In this document: positions 10,197 to 20,502 of the stretch, piece by piece | Layout of the letters: every line of letters starts with the position of its first letter | Position numbering within the stretch: the stretch's first letter is position 1 | NCBI GenBank assembly: GCA_030427385.1 | Contig: JAUHWR010000001.1 | Span: 1,178,001-1,242,000 of the forward strand | From: Alphaproteobacteria bacterium | Lineage (GTDB): Bacteria; Pseudomonadota; Alphaproteobacteria; Micavibrionales; Micavibrionaceae | Length of the DNA stretch: 64,000 nt | Direction of reading: 5' to 3' | Notes under the pieces: generated by a model | The model's database searches: none | What the model was told of the DNA's origin: nothing | The model's input: only the letters and a program-made list of their open reading frames with translations | Position numbers and translations under genes: made by a program

Positions 10197-12346
10197 TTGG
10201 TTGATTGCGTCCAGGGACGCAATCCGCGCGCATCTTTAGTGCTCAAGATCAAAAATGACAAGTCCTTAAATGTTATCTGGAGTGCGCCGCCTTCATCGGA
10301 TGTTGATTTATCGATTATCAAAGCTGATCTGCACAATTGGGGCGTTATATAGTACTCAAAAATAACAATATCCGCCCATTGGCATTCTTGAGATTGTACA
10401 TATTTATCTTTTAGTAGAGAAATATTTATATCATTGATTTTTAAGCGACAGGCTTGATGATCACATAATATTGAGGGATGTTTTTCCAAAGGTTTAACAT
10501 CATTATCTTCTAAGCCTAGTAATCTGCTCCAATTTTTTCTGGTGTATTTTTCACGTTGGGGGGTATCCACATATAAAGTTTGTAAATTTACATCATATAA
10601 ACCAATTAATTTAAATTTTTCAGCAATAAATAAGCGGCTATAGGATGGCGTCATAACCATGACTATAATCGTGATGCCCATAATTACAGCCCCAATAAAA
10701 CGATAAAAATGTGGACCGCATATTATTAAAAGCCCGCCAAAGGTTGCCGCGCCCAAACAATATGATGAAAAAGCCGCAATTTTTACAACTGCCCCCTCTA
10801 AGTCAGCTACAGAATGGGCAATGTATAAAACCCAATCAATGCCAAATCCCATGAGTAATAAAGGATATTGGGATAAGCCAAGCGGCATCAATAGATAGGA
10901 TAAAACAGCAGCCGGCATAACCATGATTCCAACCATAGGCATTGCCAATATATTCGCGAGCGCGCTATATACGCTCCATGTTTGAAAGTGATATAGGCCG
11001 TATAAAGCCGTAGCGCCGCCTGCGATTAATGTCGTTAAAGCGATACCGGCAATATAAAGTACGGCTTTTTTAATCCATCCCGCATCGCGATATAGCATTT
11101 GAATTTGCGTTCTAAAACAGCTGTAAAATCCGACAAGCGCCGTCACAGCGGCGAATGACATTTGAAAGCTGGCTGAGATCAGCATATGGGGATAAAAAAT
11201 TAGAATGATAAAAGCGGCGAGCGCAACCATACGAAGCGAAAAGGGGGAGCGATCCATAATAATCGCAAATAGCGCAATGCCCGTCATCATCATCGCGCGC
11301 TGGGTCGGAATACTGGCGCCGACCAAAAGCATATAACAAAATGCTGCAATAAGCGCAATTGCCGCCGCCCATTTTTTAATAGGGTATTTTAACGCCATAT
11401 CAGGAATTAAAACCAAGCTTAGCCGCACGAAAAAGAAGACAAATCCTGCGACTAGTCCAACATGAAGCCCCGAAATTGCCAATAAATGCGCCAAGCCAGA
11501 TTCACGCATGGCGATAAGATCCGGCTCTGCGATAGAGCTTTTTTCGCCGGTCATGAACGTAATCACAACGCCTTGCAGGTGCGATGGCAAACTTTTTTTG
11601 ACCTGATCTGACACAAAAAGACGTAAATTTTCCCAGAAAATGCTGCCGCTATGTTCTGTGTTCTGCGCAATTATAACGGGCTCTCTGTAGGTGAAACCAA
11701 CCGCACCAAGCCGTTTGAAAAAGGATTGTTGTTCAAAATCGAAACCGCGCGGCACAATGGGACCGGAGGGAGGATTAAGCGCCGCCAACATTTCCACGCG
11801 CTGCCCCGCCTCATATATTTGCGTACTTCGGACTTTAAGGCGTACGGAATATGGTGTTTTTTGGGGCGCAATTTCGTCTATATGGACATCGCGCAATGTC
11901 ATTCTTTGCGCTCCATTTTCTGCTAATACTTCAACATCTGCGATAACACCAGAGACATTCGCAAACTTTAGGGGCTTTTCCAACATTGGTTCATGAAGCT
12001 GTATGGTGCGATATTGCGCTATAAATAACCCGCTTATAATGAGGCATATTATAAAAGCCATGCGTCTTAACGCTATATATTCCGGTCTTAAGACATAAAT
12101 TTGATGCGATATTAATAACAATGCCAAGGATGCCAACCAGATCTGCCAAACTAGGGCTGAGTTCGGTTCAAAATTAATTGAAAAATAGATCGCAATCCCT
12201 ATGCTTAAAAAGACGGGCGCATAGAGTAAGCCGTGCTCTTCTGTAATATTTTTAGCTGCACCGATGGCATAGGTAAGCTGTGCCCGAAAGCGTTTCCATT
12301 TATTATTAATAAGCTTATGTGTAAAAACGCGTGAAACCATCTTCAT
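10193..12346 (-). CDS. comEC: ComEC/Rec2-family DNA uptake channel protein
   Basis: Inner-membrane protein proposed to carry single-stranded DNA into the cytoplasm during transformation. The 717-aa sequence has a DUF4131-type N-terminal region with paired membrane segments and an extracellular domain (about 120-240), then the Competence domain with many helices beginning around LLAISGLHVGLVAGFVF. The soluble C-terminal part (about 590-717) lacks the full metallo-beta-lactamase signature, as in many alphaproteobacterial ComEC proteins. It converges on lexA with a 4-base overlap and diverges from gltX, the standard lexA-comEC-gltX arrangement. No other competence genes are in the window. Confidence 0.9.
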   Translation of the reverse strand: MKMVSRVFTHKLINNKWKRFRAQLTYAIGAAKNITEEHGLLYAPVFLSIGIAIYFSINFEPNSALVWQIWLASLALLLISHQIYVLRPEYIALRRMAFIICLIISGLFIAQYRTIQLHEPMLEKPLKFANVSGVIADVEVLAENGAQRMTLRDVHIDEIAPQKTPYSVRLKVRSTQIYEAGQRVEMLAALNPPSGPIVPRGFDFEQQSFFKRLGAVGFTYREPVIIAQNTEHSGSIFWENLRLFVSDQVKKSLPSHLQGVVITFMTGEKSSIAEPDLIAMRESGLAHLLAISGLHVGLVAGFVFFFVRLSLVLIPDMALKYPIKKWAAAIALIAAFCYMLLVGASIPTQRAMMMTGIALFAIIMDRSPFSLRMVALAAFIILIFYPHMLISASFQMSFAAVTALVGFYSCFRTQIQMLYRDAGWIKKAVLYIAGIALTTLIAGGATALYGLYHFQTWSVYSALANILAMPMVGIMVMPAAVLSYLLMPLGLSQYPLLLMGFGIDWVLYIAHSVADLEGAVVKIAAFSSYCLGAATFGGLLIICGPHFYRFIGAVIMGITIIVMVMTPSYSRLFIAEKFKLIGLYDVNLQTLYVDTPQREKYTRKNWSRLLGLEDNDVKPLEKHPSILCDHQACRLKINDINISLLKDKYVQSQECQWADIVIFEYYITPQLCRSALIIDKSTSDEGGALQITFKDLSFLILSTKDARGLRPWTQSTN

Positions 12347-12397
12347 TTCTGTGTTAATCGTCTATATTAAAGAGGAATTTGAATTAGAAAGAAACCA

Positions 12398-13807
12398 ATG
12401 AATATTGTTACACGTTTTCCGCCGTCCCCAACCGGCTTTATGCATGTCGGAAATGCCCGCACAGCTTATTTCAACTGGCTGTATGCCAAACGCAATGGCG
12501 GAAAATTTGTTGTTAGAATCGAGGATACTGATCGTGCGCGCTACAAACCTGAATATGTTGATGCCATTACCAATGCCCTATCATGGATGGGACTGGATCA
12601 TGACGGCGAGATTACGTCTCAATTTGCAAATCAAGCGCGCCACGCCGAAATTGTGCAAGAATTACTGGATAAAGGGCAGGCTTATTATTGTTATTGTAGC
12701 CCCGAAGAATTGGAAGAAATGCGCGTGACATCCAAGGCAGAGGGGCGCGCCACCTATTATGATCGCAGATGGCGGGATCGCGATGCGTCGGATGCGCCCA
12801 AAGATATCAAACCGGTTGTGCGCATCAAAGCTCCGCTTGAGGGCAAAATGACCGTACATGACGAAGTTCAGGGAGAGGTCACAGTAGCAGCAGAACAGTT
12901 AGATGATTTTATCATCCTACGCAGTGACGGCGTGCCAACCTATATGCTGGCAGTTGTCGTCGATGACCATGATATGGGCATTACCCATGTCATACGCGGG
13001 GATGATCATTTGAACAATGTGTTCCGCCAGAATGTCATTTACGATGCCATGGGTTGGAGCAAACCAGTTTATGCCCATTTACCGCTTATTTTAGGGCCCG
13101 ACGGGGCAAAACTTTCCAAACGTCACGGCGCAGCGAGCGTGGAAGAATTTCGCGAGATGGGATATTTGCCCGAAGCGTTGAAAAACTACTTGCTACGACT
13201 TGGATGGAGCCACGGAGATGATGAAATTATTTCCGACGCGCAGGCGATTGAATGGTTTGATCTGAAAGACATCAATAAATCCGCAGGCCGCTTTGATTAT
13301 CAAAAGCTGGATAGTGTGAATGACCATTATTTGAATTTACGTAGCGCGGATGATTTGATTGGCTTGATGAAACCAATATTTAAAAAAGAATATAATATTG
13401 AGCTATCCACGCAAAGCGCGGCATGGATTAACGCAGGGATAGACGAATTAAAAGAACGCGCGAAAACTATTCCTGATTTAGCGAAAGAAGCTTTGTTCTA
13501 TGCAACGCAGCCACCTTATAATTTGGATGAAAAAGCGCAGAAAATGTTGGATGAAGGGAAAGATATTCTGACTCATCTAAGCGCAAAATTTGAGGTGCAA
13601 AATGATTTCTCTAGCGAGGCCGTCAAAAATATTTGTATGGAGATTGCCAACGAACATGCAGCGGGAAAGCTGGGTAAGGTTGGCATGCCTTTACGTGTTG
13701 CACTGACGGGAACGACGTCCTCCCCGACAATTTTTAATGTAGCGGAGATTTTGAGGAAAAAAGAGACATGCACACGAATAAATACTGCACTGCAAAACTC
13801 TGATTGA
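12398..13807 (+). CDS. gltX: Glutamyl-tRNA synthetase
   Basis: Charges tRNA-Glu (and perhaps tRNA-Gln in this lineage) with glutamate. The 469-aa class I synthetase has the HIGH-type motif in PPSPTGFMHVGNARTA near the N-terminus, FVVRIEDTD, VIRGDDHLNNVFRQ, and the KMSKS-type KLSKRHGA at about residue 237. The C-terminal half is the helical anticodon-binding region. It is divergent from comEC and upstream of gltA, as is usual in alphaproteobacteria. Confidence 0.97.
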   Translation: MNIVTRFPPSPTGFMHVGNARTAYFNWLYAKRNGGKFVVRIEDTDRARYKPEYVDAITNALSWMGLDHDGEITSQFANQARHAEIVQELLDKGQAYYCYCSPEELEEMRVTSKAEGRATYYDRRWRDRDASDAPKDIKPVVRIKAPLEGKMTVHDEVQGEVTVAAEQLDDFIILRSDGVPTYMLAVVVDDHDMGITHVIRGDDHLNNVFRQNVIYDAMGWSKPVYAHLPLILGPDGAKLSKRHGAASVEEFREMGYLPEALKNYLLRLGWSHGDDEIISDAQAIEWFDLKDINKSAGRFDYQKLDSVNDHYLNLRSADDLIGLMKPIFKKEYNIELSTQSAAWINAGIDELKERAKTIPDLAKEALFYATQPPYNLDEKAQKMLDEGKDILTHLSAKFEVQNDFSSEAVKNICMEIANEHAAGKLGKVGMPLRVALTGTTSSPTIFNVAEILRKKETCTRINTALQNSD

Positions 13808-13908
13808 TCTCAAGCACAAAACGATCTATTTTTAAGGGGTTATTAAATATTACCGCGTAGCATAACCATGCATTCTTATTATTTAATCCCTCCAACCTAG
13901 GACGTTAC

Positions 13909-15207
13909 ATGTCAGATACAGAAAAAACATTTACCCTTACCAATGATCAAACCGGGGAAAGCGTTAAGCTTCCTGTACGTGATGGCACAATCGGGCCGAG
14001 CGTGATTGACGTTCGTGCTTTGTATGCGGAAACAGGCCACTTCACTTTTGATCCAAGTTTTACCGCAACCGGTAGCTGTAAGTCACGTATTACCTATATT
14101 GACGGCGAAGAAGGCATTTTGATGCATCGCGGTTACATGATTGAACAATTGGTTGAAAAAAGTAACTTTATGGAAGTGGCGTATTTGCTTTTGAATGGCA
14201 ATTTGCCAGATCAAACACAATATGAAGATTTTCGCCATACGATTACCTATCACACCATGGTGCATGAGCAGGTTCATAACTTCTTCCGCGGGTTCCGCCG
14301 TGATGCGCACCCAATGGCCGTTATGTGCGGCGCGGTTGGTGGTCTTTCGGCTTTCTATCATGACTCGCTAGATATCTGGGATGAGCGTCAGCGCGAAATT
14401 TCCGCGCATCGCCTTATTGCAAAAATGGGTACCCTTGCCGCGATGGCACATAAATATTCCATCGGACAGCCATTTGTGTATCCCGATAACTCACTTGACT
14501 ATGCTTCGAACTTTTTGAAAATGTGTTTCTCCGTTCCGGCAGAGAAATACGAAGTAAATCCGATCCTTGCCGAAGCCATGGATAAGATTCTTATTCTACA
14601 TATGGATCATGAGCAAAATGCCTCAACTTCGACTGTGCGTTTGGCGGGATCTTCACAGGCAAATCCGTTTGCTTGTATTGCCTCCGGTATTGCTTGCCTA
14701 TGGGGCCCAAGTCATGGCGGCGCGAATCAGGAAGTATTAGAGATGCTAGCCGAAATCGGCAATAAAAAACGCATTCCGGAATTTATTGAAAAAGCAAAAG
14801 ATAAGAATGACCCCTTCCGCCTTATGGGATTTGGACACCGCGTTTATAAAAACTTTGACCCACGCGCCAATGTTTTGAAAAAATATGCGGATCAAGTTTT
14901 ACAAGAGCTGGGCATTCAGGATGAGCAATTGGAATTAGCAATGGAATTGGAACGCATTGCGTTGGAAGACCCCTACTTCATTGAACGAAAATTATTCCCG
15001 AATGTGGATTTCTACTCCGGTATAATCTTAAAAGCCATGGGCTTCCCGACATCCATGTTCACAGTGCTGTTTGCATTGGCCAGAACGGTTGGATGGGTAT
15101 CGCAATGGAAAGAAATGATTGAAGAGCCAAGTCTGCGTATCGGTCGCCCGCGTCAATTATATGTTGGCCCCGCTAAGCGTGACTATATCGATATTAAGAA
15201 GCGCTAA
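13909..15207 (+). CDS. gltA: Citrate synthase
   Basis: Condenses acetyl-CoA and oxaloacetate at the entry of the TCA cycle. The 432-aa length and N-terminal beta-domain (about 1-60) mark the hexameric, NADH-type gram-negative enzyme. Catalytic residues lie in [12 protein letters not shown] (His), [14 protein letters not shown] (His) and NVDFYSGI (Asp). A weak AGGA sits 8 bases before the ATG. The 3' end overlaps lpxB by 14 bases and its apparent terminator lies inside lpxB. Confidence 0.97.
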   Translation: MSDTEKTFTLTNDQTGESVKLPVRDGTIGPSVIDVRALYAETGHFTFDPSFTATGSCKSRITYIDGEEGILMHRGYMIEQLVEKSNFMEVAYLLLNGNLPDQTQYEDFRHTITYHTMVHEQVHNFFRGFRRDAHPMAVMCGAVGGLSAFYHDSLDIWDERQREISAHRLIAKMGTLAAMAHKYSIGQPFVYPDNSLDYASNFLKMCFSVPAEKYEVNPILAEAMDKILILHMDHEQNASTSTVRLAGSSQANPFACIASGIACLWGPSHGGANQEVLEMLAEIGNKKRIPEFIEKAKDKNDPFRLMGFGHRVYKNFDPRANVLKKYADQVLQELGIQDEQLELAMELERIALEDPYFIERKLFPNVDFYSGIILKAMGFPTSMFTVLFALARTVGWVSQWKEMIEEPSLRIGRPRQLYVGPAKRDYIDIKKR

Positions 15208-16357
15208 ATTGATCCATTAAAAATACTGCACAATTTTCTGAGGGGCTGAGATTATCAGCCCCTTTTATTTTCTGTCTGACGGCTTCAAATGCTTCGATTT
15301 GCCCTCTACGGCTGTGTTTATTATGCATTAAATCAATTAGGTTACTTGAAATATTTTCAGGTGTTGCATCATTCTGAATAAACTCAGGAACAATCCGATG
15401 ATGCAGCATGATATTTGTCAAATGTGCATATTTAGTGGTTATTAGGCGCTTACCTATCTCATATGTTAACCGGTTCAAGCGATATGCGATCACATGTGGC
15501 ACACCCAACACAGACAACTCCAAGCCGACTGTCCCGGATGTTGCCATAGCCGCATCGCATGATGCCATGGCCTGATATTTCTCCTCTCGATCAGAAATAA
15601 TAACGGCATGTTCTTTGACATTATATTGCTCAAGATAGATTTCAATTAAAGGCTGCAATTGCGGCAGCGTCGGAATAATGACATATGGATTTTCTAATGA
15701 TCGTAATACATTCAACAGCGCCGGAAAAAAAATCGGGGCCATACGCTCAACTTCACTTTTACGACTGCCAAGCAATAAACCAATTTTGTCGGAATATCGA
15801 CCAAGGTCATGCCGCTCTATAAATGACGTTTTAGAAACATCGGCTAATAGTGCGCTCATAGGATGCCCAACAAATTTAGCCTTCATCTTCTCGGCTTCAA
15901 AATAAGGTGGTTCAAAGGGGAACAGGCATAAAATCGCATCATATAATTTTGAAATTTTCTCTGCGCGTTTTGGACGCCAAGCCCAGACAGTCGGAGCGAC
16001 ATAATGAACTTTAAACGGAATTGATAATGCGCGTTTTTTGATTTGTTTTGCAACGCGGAAAGAAAAATCAGGAGCATCAATAGTCAAAAATATATCCGGT
16101 TGAAACGTTTCAACGGCATCTGCCGTTTCAGTAATCCGCTTAAGTAAATGCGGAATTTGCGGCACAATTTCAGCGATCCCCATCAATGATAGCTCTTGCA
16201 TGGGAAAGAGAGAGTTTAACCCATGTGATTCCATACGCGCACCCCCGATACCACGAAAAATAAATTCAGTTTTCGGATACTTAATTTTTAGAGCAGACAT
16301 CAAATCCGCCCCTAAAATATCTCCCGATTCTTCGCCTGCAACTAAAAAGATTTTCAT
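15194..16357 (-). CDS. lpxB: Lipid-A-disaccharide synthase
   Basis: GT19 glycosyltransferase joining UDP-diacylglucosamine and lipid X in lipid A synthesis, at the inner face of the cytoplasmic membrane. The 387-aa protein starts [19 protein letters not shown] and carries [36 protein letters not shown] and [17 protein letters not shown]. It converges on gltA with a 14-base overlap. Other lpx genes are not present nearby, whereas in many alphaproteobacteria lpxB ends an lpxD-fabZ-lpxA-lpxI-lpxB operon. Confidence 0.97.
   Translation of the reverse strand: MKIFLVAGEESGDILGADLMSALKIKYPKTEFIFRGIGGARMESHGLNSLFPMQELSLMGIAEIVPQIPHLLKRITETADAVETFQPDIFLTIDAPDFSFRVAKQIKKRALSIPFKVHYVAPTVWAWRPKRAEKISKLYDAILCLFPFEPPYFEAEKMKAKFVGHPMSALLADVSKTSFIERHDLGRYSDKIGLLLGSRKSEVERMAPIFFPALLNVLRSLENPYVIIPTLPQLQPLIEIYLEQYNVKEHAVIISDREEKYQAMASCDAAMATSGTVGLELSVLGVPHVIAYRLNRLTYEIGKRLITTKYAHLTNIMLHHRIVPEFIQNDATPENISSNLIDLMHNKHSRRGQIEAFEAVRQKIKGADNLSPSENCAVFLMDQFSAS
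15241..15270 (+). terminator. Rho-independent terminator of gltA inside the lpxB coding region
   Basis: AGGGGCTGA (15241-15249) and TCAGCCCCT (15255-15263) form a perfect 9-bp stem with a 5-nt loop, followed by TTTATTT. It begins 34 bases after the gltA stop and lies wholly within the 3' coding part of the convergent lpxB gene. Confidence 0.8.
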
Positions 16358-16417
16358 GAAATGAGTTTATCAACTTGACCCCATCCTCGCACCTGTTTTA
16401 ATGGCGTAGTGAAAAAT

Positions 16418-18232
16418 ATGACTCAAAAATCCGAAGCCTCATCTGAAACAGATAAAACAACTAATTTGACCGACCCCATGGCCATTGCGCGTGCATTGCA
16501 GCCCGTATGGAATAAGGCAGGACCTTTATTGTCGCAAATTAATGATGTTTTATCGAAACGATTTGATAATAGCGAAAACAAACCCATTGATCCGCTTAAT
16601 TTACGCGTAGCATGGGCGGAATATTTGAATTATGCCTTGGCACGCCCCGAAAAAGTCATGGTTCGTCAGTTTTTATGGGGGAACGGCTGCATGTCGCTCT
16701 GGCAGGACTACGTTCTAAAAACGCTCGGCAACCCGAACCTAAAGGATATTCATGTTATCCCGGAGACGGGCGATCGGCGCTTTAACGCCGAAGAATGGGA
16801 AAGCCACCCTTTATTTAAGTTTATTAAACAAGCTTATCTATTAACCGGTCGGCATATTTTAGAATCGCTTAATGATTTTGATGATCTTGATCCCGAAACA
16901 CGTTCACGCCTCGATTTTGTTCTGCGCCAATATATCAGCGCCCTATCCCCAACAAATTTTTTGTTCAGTAATCCTGAAGTATTACGAGAAACCATTGATA
17001 GTAATGGGCAAAACCTGATTAAGGGGCTAGAAAATCTGCTTGCCGATTTAGAGCGTGGGCATGGAGAATTACGTATTAGCATGACCGATTACAAGGCATT
17101 TGAGATCGGTAAGAATATCGCCGCAACCGAAGGTAGCGTAATCTTTCGTAATGAAATTATGGAGTTAATCCAATACACCCCCAGCACAGACAAAGTTAAA
17201 AAAGAGCCCCTGCTCATCATGCCGCCATGGATTAATCGTTATTATATTTTGGATCTCGGTAAGGAAAAATCGTTTGTAAAATGGCTGGTTGATCAGGGGC
17301 ATACTGTATTCATGACATCATGGATTAACCCGAACAAGGATTCCGGCCCGCTGGAGTTTTCAGATTATGTTGAAAAAGGGTTTTTGACCGCGCTGGATCA
17401 AATTGAGACTATTACCAAATCGCTGCAAACAAATGTTATTGGATATTGTATCGGCGGTACAGCGCTGTCTATGGGCCTTTCATATTTAAAATCTATAGGT
17501 CAAGATCACCGTGTAAAGACCACAACGTTCCTAACGACATTAATTGATTTTGAAGATGCCGGTGAGTTAAAGCTGTTCACGACGGAATCGCAAATTGAAC
17601 TCATTGAATTTCAAATGCAGCAAGCGGGCGGATATCTCCCTGCGGAGACTCTTAAGGCAACTTTTTCAATGCTGCGTTCGAATGATTTAATCTGGAGCTT
17701 TGTCATCAATAATTATCTGATTGGCAAAAATCCATTTCCGTTTGATCTGTTATATTGGAATGATGATTCGACCAATTTACCTGCAAAAATGCACAGTTAT
17801 TACTTAAGGAATATGTATCTGCATAATCGCCTTAAAGAAAAAAATGGGTTATCTTTTAAAGATACTCCCATCGATGTCTCGCAAATCAAAACACCATCTT
17901 ACTTTCTATCTTGCCGCGAAGACCATATTGCGCCATGGCGCGCAACCTATAGCGGAATGAAGCTGCTTTCGGGGGATAAGCGCTTTGTTTTGTCTGCATC
18001 GGGACATATCGCGGGGGTGGTCAATGCACCGGTCAAAAATAAATATTGTTATTGGACATCAGATAAAAAGCCTATGAAACCGGACACATGGGTTAACGGT
18101 GCTACTGAGCATGAAGGGTCATGGTGGACGGATTGGCAGGCATGGATTGAAACCCATTCCAAAGAAAGTGTGCCCGCCCGCAAAATTAAAAATGAAATAT
18201 GTCCCGCACCGGGTACATATGTGAAGGGTTAA
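16418..18232 (+). CDS. phaC: Class I poly(3-hydroxyalkanoate) synthase
   Basis: Polymerises 3-hydroxyacyl-CoA into PHA storage granules. The protein is about 604 aa, the class I length. The alpha/beta-hydrolase core has the lipase-like box GYCIGGTALS with catalytic Cys, PPWINRYYILDL, the catalytic Asp in SCREDHIAPW and the catalytic His in SASGHIAGVVN. The start is uncertain: I prefer the ATG at 16418, but a GTG at 16409 adds three codons and neither has a clear Shine-Dalgarno. No phaA, phaB or phasin gene is adjacent. It converges on the carbonic-anhydrase-like gene with a 4-base overlap. Confidence 0.95.
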   Translation: MTQKSEASSETDKTTNLTDPMAIARALQPVWNKAGPLLSQINDVLSKRFDNSENKPIDPLNLRVAWAEYLNYALARPEKVMVRQFLWGNGCMSLWQDYVLKTLGNPNLKDIHVIPETGDRRFNAEEWESHPLFKFIKQAYLLTGRHILESLNDFDDLDPETRSRLDFVLRQYISALSPTNFLFSNPEVLRETIDSNGQNLIKGLENLLADLERGHGELRISMTDYKAFEIGKNIAATEGSVIFRNEIMELIQYTPSTDKVKKEPLLIMPPWINRYYILDLGKEKSFVKWLVDQGHTVFMTSWINPNKDSGPLEFSDYVEKGFLTALDQIETITKSLQTNVIGYCIGGTALSMGLSYLKSIGQDHRVKTTTFLTTLIDFEDAGELKLFTTESQIELIEFQMQQAGGYLPAETLKATFSMLRSNDLIWSFVINNYLIGKNPFPFDLLYWNDDSTNLPAKMHSYYLRNMYLHNRLKEKNGLSFKDTPIDVSQIKTPSYFLSCREDHIAPWRATYSGMKLLSGDKRFVLSASGHIAGVVNAPVKNKYCYWTSDKKPMKPDTWVNGATEHEGSWWTDWQAWIETHSKESVPARKIKNEICPAPGTYVKG

Positions 18233-18744
18233 ATCGCCTTATATTCCGCCACATGTTTGGCATAATTGTCAGCAGAAATAGGAAAAAAGTCGATTTCCTC
18301 TTGTGTTAAAAATCTCCAGAATTTTGCGGGGCTCCCCGCCCATAACTCTCCGGACTTTATTCGTTTTCCGGGTGTTAACATTGCCCCCGCGGCGAGCATG
18401 GCATTAGTTTCAATTACAGCTTCATCCATTACAATTGCGCCCATACCAACGAAGGCACGATCCATAATTGTGCATGCATGAAGCAATGACATGTGCCCCA
18501 CTGTTACTTCGTCACCGATATAGGTTCCCTGTAGATTACGCGTAACATGAATGACGGTGCCGTCTTGAATATTCGTGCGCTTACCGATTTTTATGTCATT
18601 GACATCGCCGCGCACGGTGCAATTAAACCAAACCCCTGTTTCATCGCCGATTTCAACATCCCCGATAATAGAGGCGTTGGGGGCGATGAAAGCGTTAGCT
18701 GATATCTTGGGGGAAATGTTTTTGTAAGGGAGAATAATAGCCAT
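18229..18744 (-). CDS. Gamma-class carbonic anhydrase-like hexapeptide protein
   Basis: A 171-aa left-handed beta-helix protein of the YrdA/PaaY/gamma-CA family. Hexapeptide repeats run from about residue 15 to 140 (for example NASIIGDVEIGDETGVWFN and TNIQDGTVIHV). Metal-ligand histidines are visible in VIHVT and in VGHMSLLHAC, and RGDVN matches the conserved Arg/Asp motif. Zinc- or iron-dependent CO2 hydration is plausible but has been shown for only some members. It converges on phaC. Confidence 0.9.
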   Translation of the reverse strand: MAIILPYKNISPKISANAFIAPNASIIGDVEIGDETGVWFNCTVRGDVNDIKIGKRTNIQDGTVIHVTRNLQGTYIGDEVTVGHMSLLHACTIMDRAFVGMGAIVMDEAVIETNAMLAAGAMLTPGKRIKSGELWAGSPAKFWRFLTQEEIDFFPISADNYAKHVAEYKAI

Positions 18745-18813
18745 TGTTTAGAGTAAATCTATTTTGCACAGCAATCAATAAACCTTGTCTGTTTCAAGAA
18801 TGCAAATCACAAT

Positions 18814-18837
18814 AAAAAACCCGCCGAAGCGGGTTTT
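18814..18837 (-). terminator. Terminator of the rplM-rpsI operon
   Basis: On the minus strand AAAACCCGC, a TTCG tetraloop and GCGGGTTTTTT form a 9-bp hairpin with a U-rich tail, 23 bases past the rpsI stop. The UUCG loop is an unusually stable tetraloop. Confidence 0.9.
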
Positions 18838-18859
18838 AAAATTCTTATGTATTGTCCGA

Positions 18860-19381
18860 TTAACGTTTAGAGAACTGTTTGGAGCGACGTGCTTTGCGCT
18901 TCCCTGTTTTCTTGCGTTCTACAACACGGCTATCACGAGTAAGAAGACCTGCATCTTTCATAGCCGGACGTAGCTCAGGCTCATAATTTTCAAGCGCGCG
19001 AGAAATGCCGTGACGAACAGCACCAGCTTGACCGGTCAAACCACCGCCCTTAACTGTGCATACGATATCAAATTGATTTAGACGTGATGTAATCAGGAAT
19101 GGCTGATTGATAATCAAAAGATTGGTTTCACGACCAAAATAATCACGTTGATCTTTTCCGTTTACAGAAATTTTTCCGTTTCCGCGTTTAACCCAAACAC
19201 GTGCAATAGATGCCTTACGACGACCCGTTGCATAAGCACGACCCAGTGCATCCTTCTTCGGCTCACGAGGGGCGTCATCGGCAACTACGGTTGCTTTATC
19301 TGATGTTGCCTCGGTAGAAGTCGCTGTTTTTGCAACTTTTAGATCTTTCAGATCAGTAATTGTTTCTTTTGCGTCAGCCAT
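18860..19381 (-). CDS. rpsI: 30S ribosomal protein S9
   Basis: Small-subunit ribosomal protein contacting P-site tRNA. The conserved S9 core occupies about residues 48-173, with [29 protein letters not shown] and the C-terminal [11 protein letters not shown] ending in the invariant SKR. At 173 aa it is about 40 residues longer than E. coli S9 because of an N-terminal extension rich in Lys, Thr, Ala and Asp, a feature common in alphaproteobacteria. It follows rplM by 5 bases as second gene of the conserved rplM-rpsI operon. Confidence 0.98.
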   Translation of the reverse strand: MADAKETITDLKDLKVAKTATSTEATSDKATVVADDAPREPKKDALGRAYATGRRKASIARVWVKRGNGKISVNGKDQRDYFGRETNLLIINQPFLITSRLNQFDIVCTVKGGGLTGQAGAVRHGISRALENYEPELRPAMKDAGLLTRDSRVVERKKTGKRKARRSKQFSKR

Positions 19382-19386
19382 GTTTC

Positions 19387-19848
19387 TTATGCTCTCTTAT
19401 TCTTGTCATTCATAGAAGCGAAATCGATCACTTCCGGTTGTTGTGCTTCATGTGGATGCTCTGCACCAGCATAAACACGCATGTTTTTGAAAATCTGGTT
19501 ACCCAATGTTCCTTTTGGAAGCATACGCTCAACCGCTTTTTCAACCACGCGCTCAGGATGTTTACCATCCAAAATCTGACCTTTTGTACGGCTTTTAATA
19601 CCGCCGGGATAGCCCGTATGCCAGTAGAATTTATCCTGAGTTTTTTTATTACCTGTCAAACGCACTTTATCGGCATTAATCACAATTACGTTATCGCCGC
19701 AATCCATGTGCGGTGTAAACATTGGCTTGTGCTTGCCGCGCAAACGCATGGCAATAAAGGAAGACAGACGCCCAAGAACAACGTCCTCAGCATCCAATAA
19801 AATCCATTTTTTTTCTATATCTTGCGGCTTTGCCGAATAAGTTTTCAT
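19387..19848 (-). CDS. rplM: 50S ribosomal protein L13
   Basis: Large-subunit assembly protein. The 153-aa sequence carries [46 protein letters not shown] and MLPKGTLG, all diagnostic. First gene of the rplM-rpsI operon; a roughly 100-base AT-rich gap upstream probably holds the promoter. Confidence 0.98.
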   Translation of the reverse strand: MKTYSAKPQDIEKKWILLDAEDVVLGRLSSFIAMRLRGKHKPMFTPHMDCGDNVIVINADKVRLTGNKKTQDKFYWHTGYPGGIKSRTKGQILDGKHPERVVEKAVERMLPKGTLGNQIFKNMRVYAGAEHPHEAQQPEVIDFASMNDKNKRA

Positions 19849-19947
19849 ATTTTACATCCAATTAAATAGTAAATCTTTATCAAAATTCTTGAAAGATATT
19901 GGTTTATGACGAAGTTTGTCGCCGTTGTCAACAAAAAATCTAGGGTT

Positions 19948-20424
19948 TTAGTTCTTATGTTCTAACACCTCTGGGGTGACATTTAATTCATCTTTATAAT
20001 CTCCCCTTATATGCTTCGCATACGTTTTAGTTAAAGAAAAAACGATTGAGGAGGAAATAGGTACTTCTTTATAGGGATGAATGTCCTGGATCGCGGCTAC
20101 TACCTTATCCCTGTTTTGCCAATTTGTTTTTAACTTGACGTATCTTTCTGCTCTTTTATAGCGCGTTCCTTCCCAATCATAGGAAGTTTGATATGTATCG
20201 TCATTCACATGTCCCGCAGCAATTAGCCGCTCATCTAATAGTCTATCTACAATAGCATTGCCCAATTCTTTACCAAATAAGTAAGGCTCGCCAGCCTTAT
20301 TATGTGACGGCTCCGATCCATCATTGTTTTCAGGAACTTGCAATACGATTTCTAAAAAGAAGGGTTTGGCGAGAGAATTACCTATTGAAGATAGCTTGTT
20401 AAAAGACCAACTAAGGATAGACAT
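19948..20424 (-). CDS. Divergent CutA1-like protein with N-terminal extension
   Basis: The 158-aa product is not an obvious named protein, but residues about 55-140 follow the CutA1 pattern: a GNAIVDRLLDERLIAAGHV helix-strand, SYDWEGTRYKRAERYVKLKT where CutA has its WEG-x-E-x-K-T strand pair, then HPYKEVP where CutA has the HPYE-x-P motif. An N-terminal extension of about 55 residues has no counterpart in CutA. It lies 78 bases after a canonical cutA on the same strand, suggesting an ancient duplication. CutA proteins form trimers and are linked loosely to divalent metal tolerance; the role of this paralogue is unknown. Confidence 0.6.
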   Translation of the reverse strand: MSILSWSFNKLSSIGNSLAKPFFLEIVLQVPENNDGSEPSHNKAGEPYLFGKELGNAIVDRLLDERLIAAGHVNDDTYQTSYDWEGTRYKRAERYVKLKTNWQNRDKVVAAIQDIHPYKEVPISSSIVFSLTKTYAKHIRGDYKDELNVTPEVLEHKN

Positions 20425-20502
20425 TTGAATGACTTTTTATTATTTATTACGTCAAGTGATAATCTTATTTTGCTCAAAAAGCAAGAAAAAATTATCTTTT
20501 CA

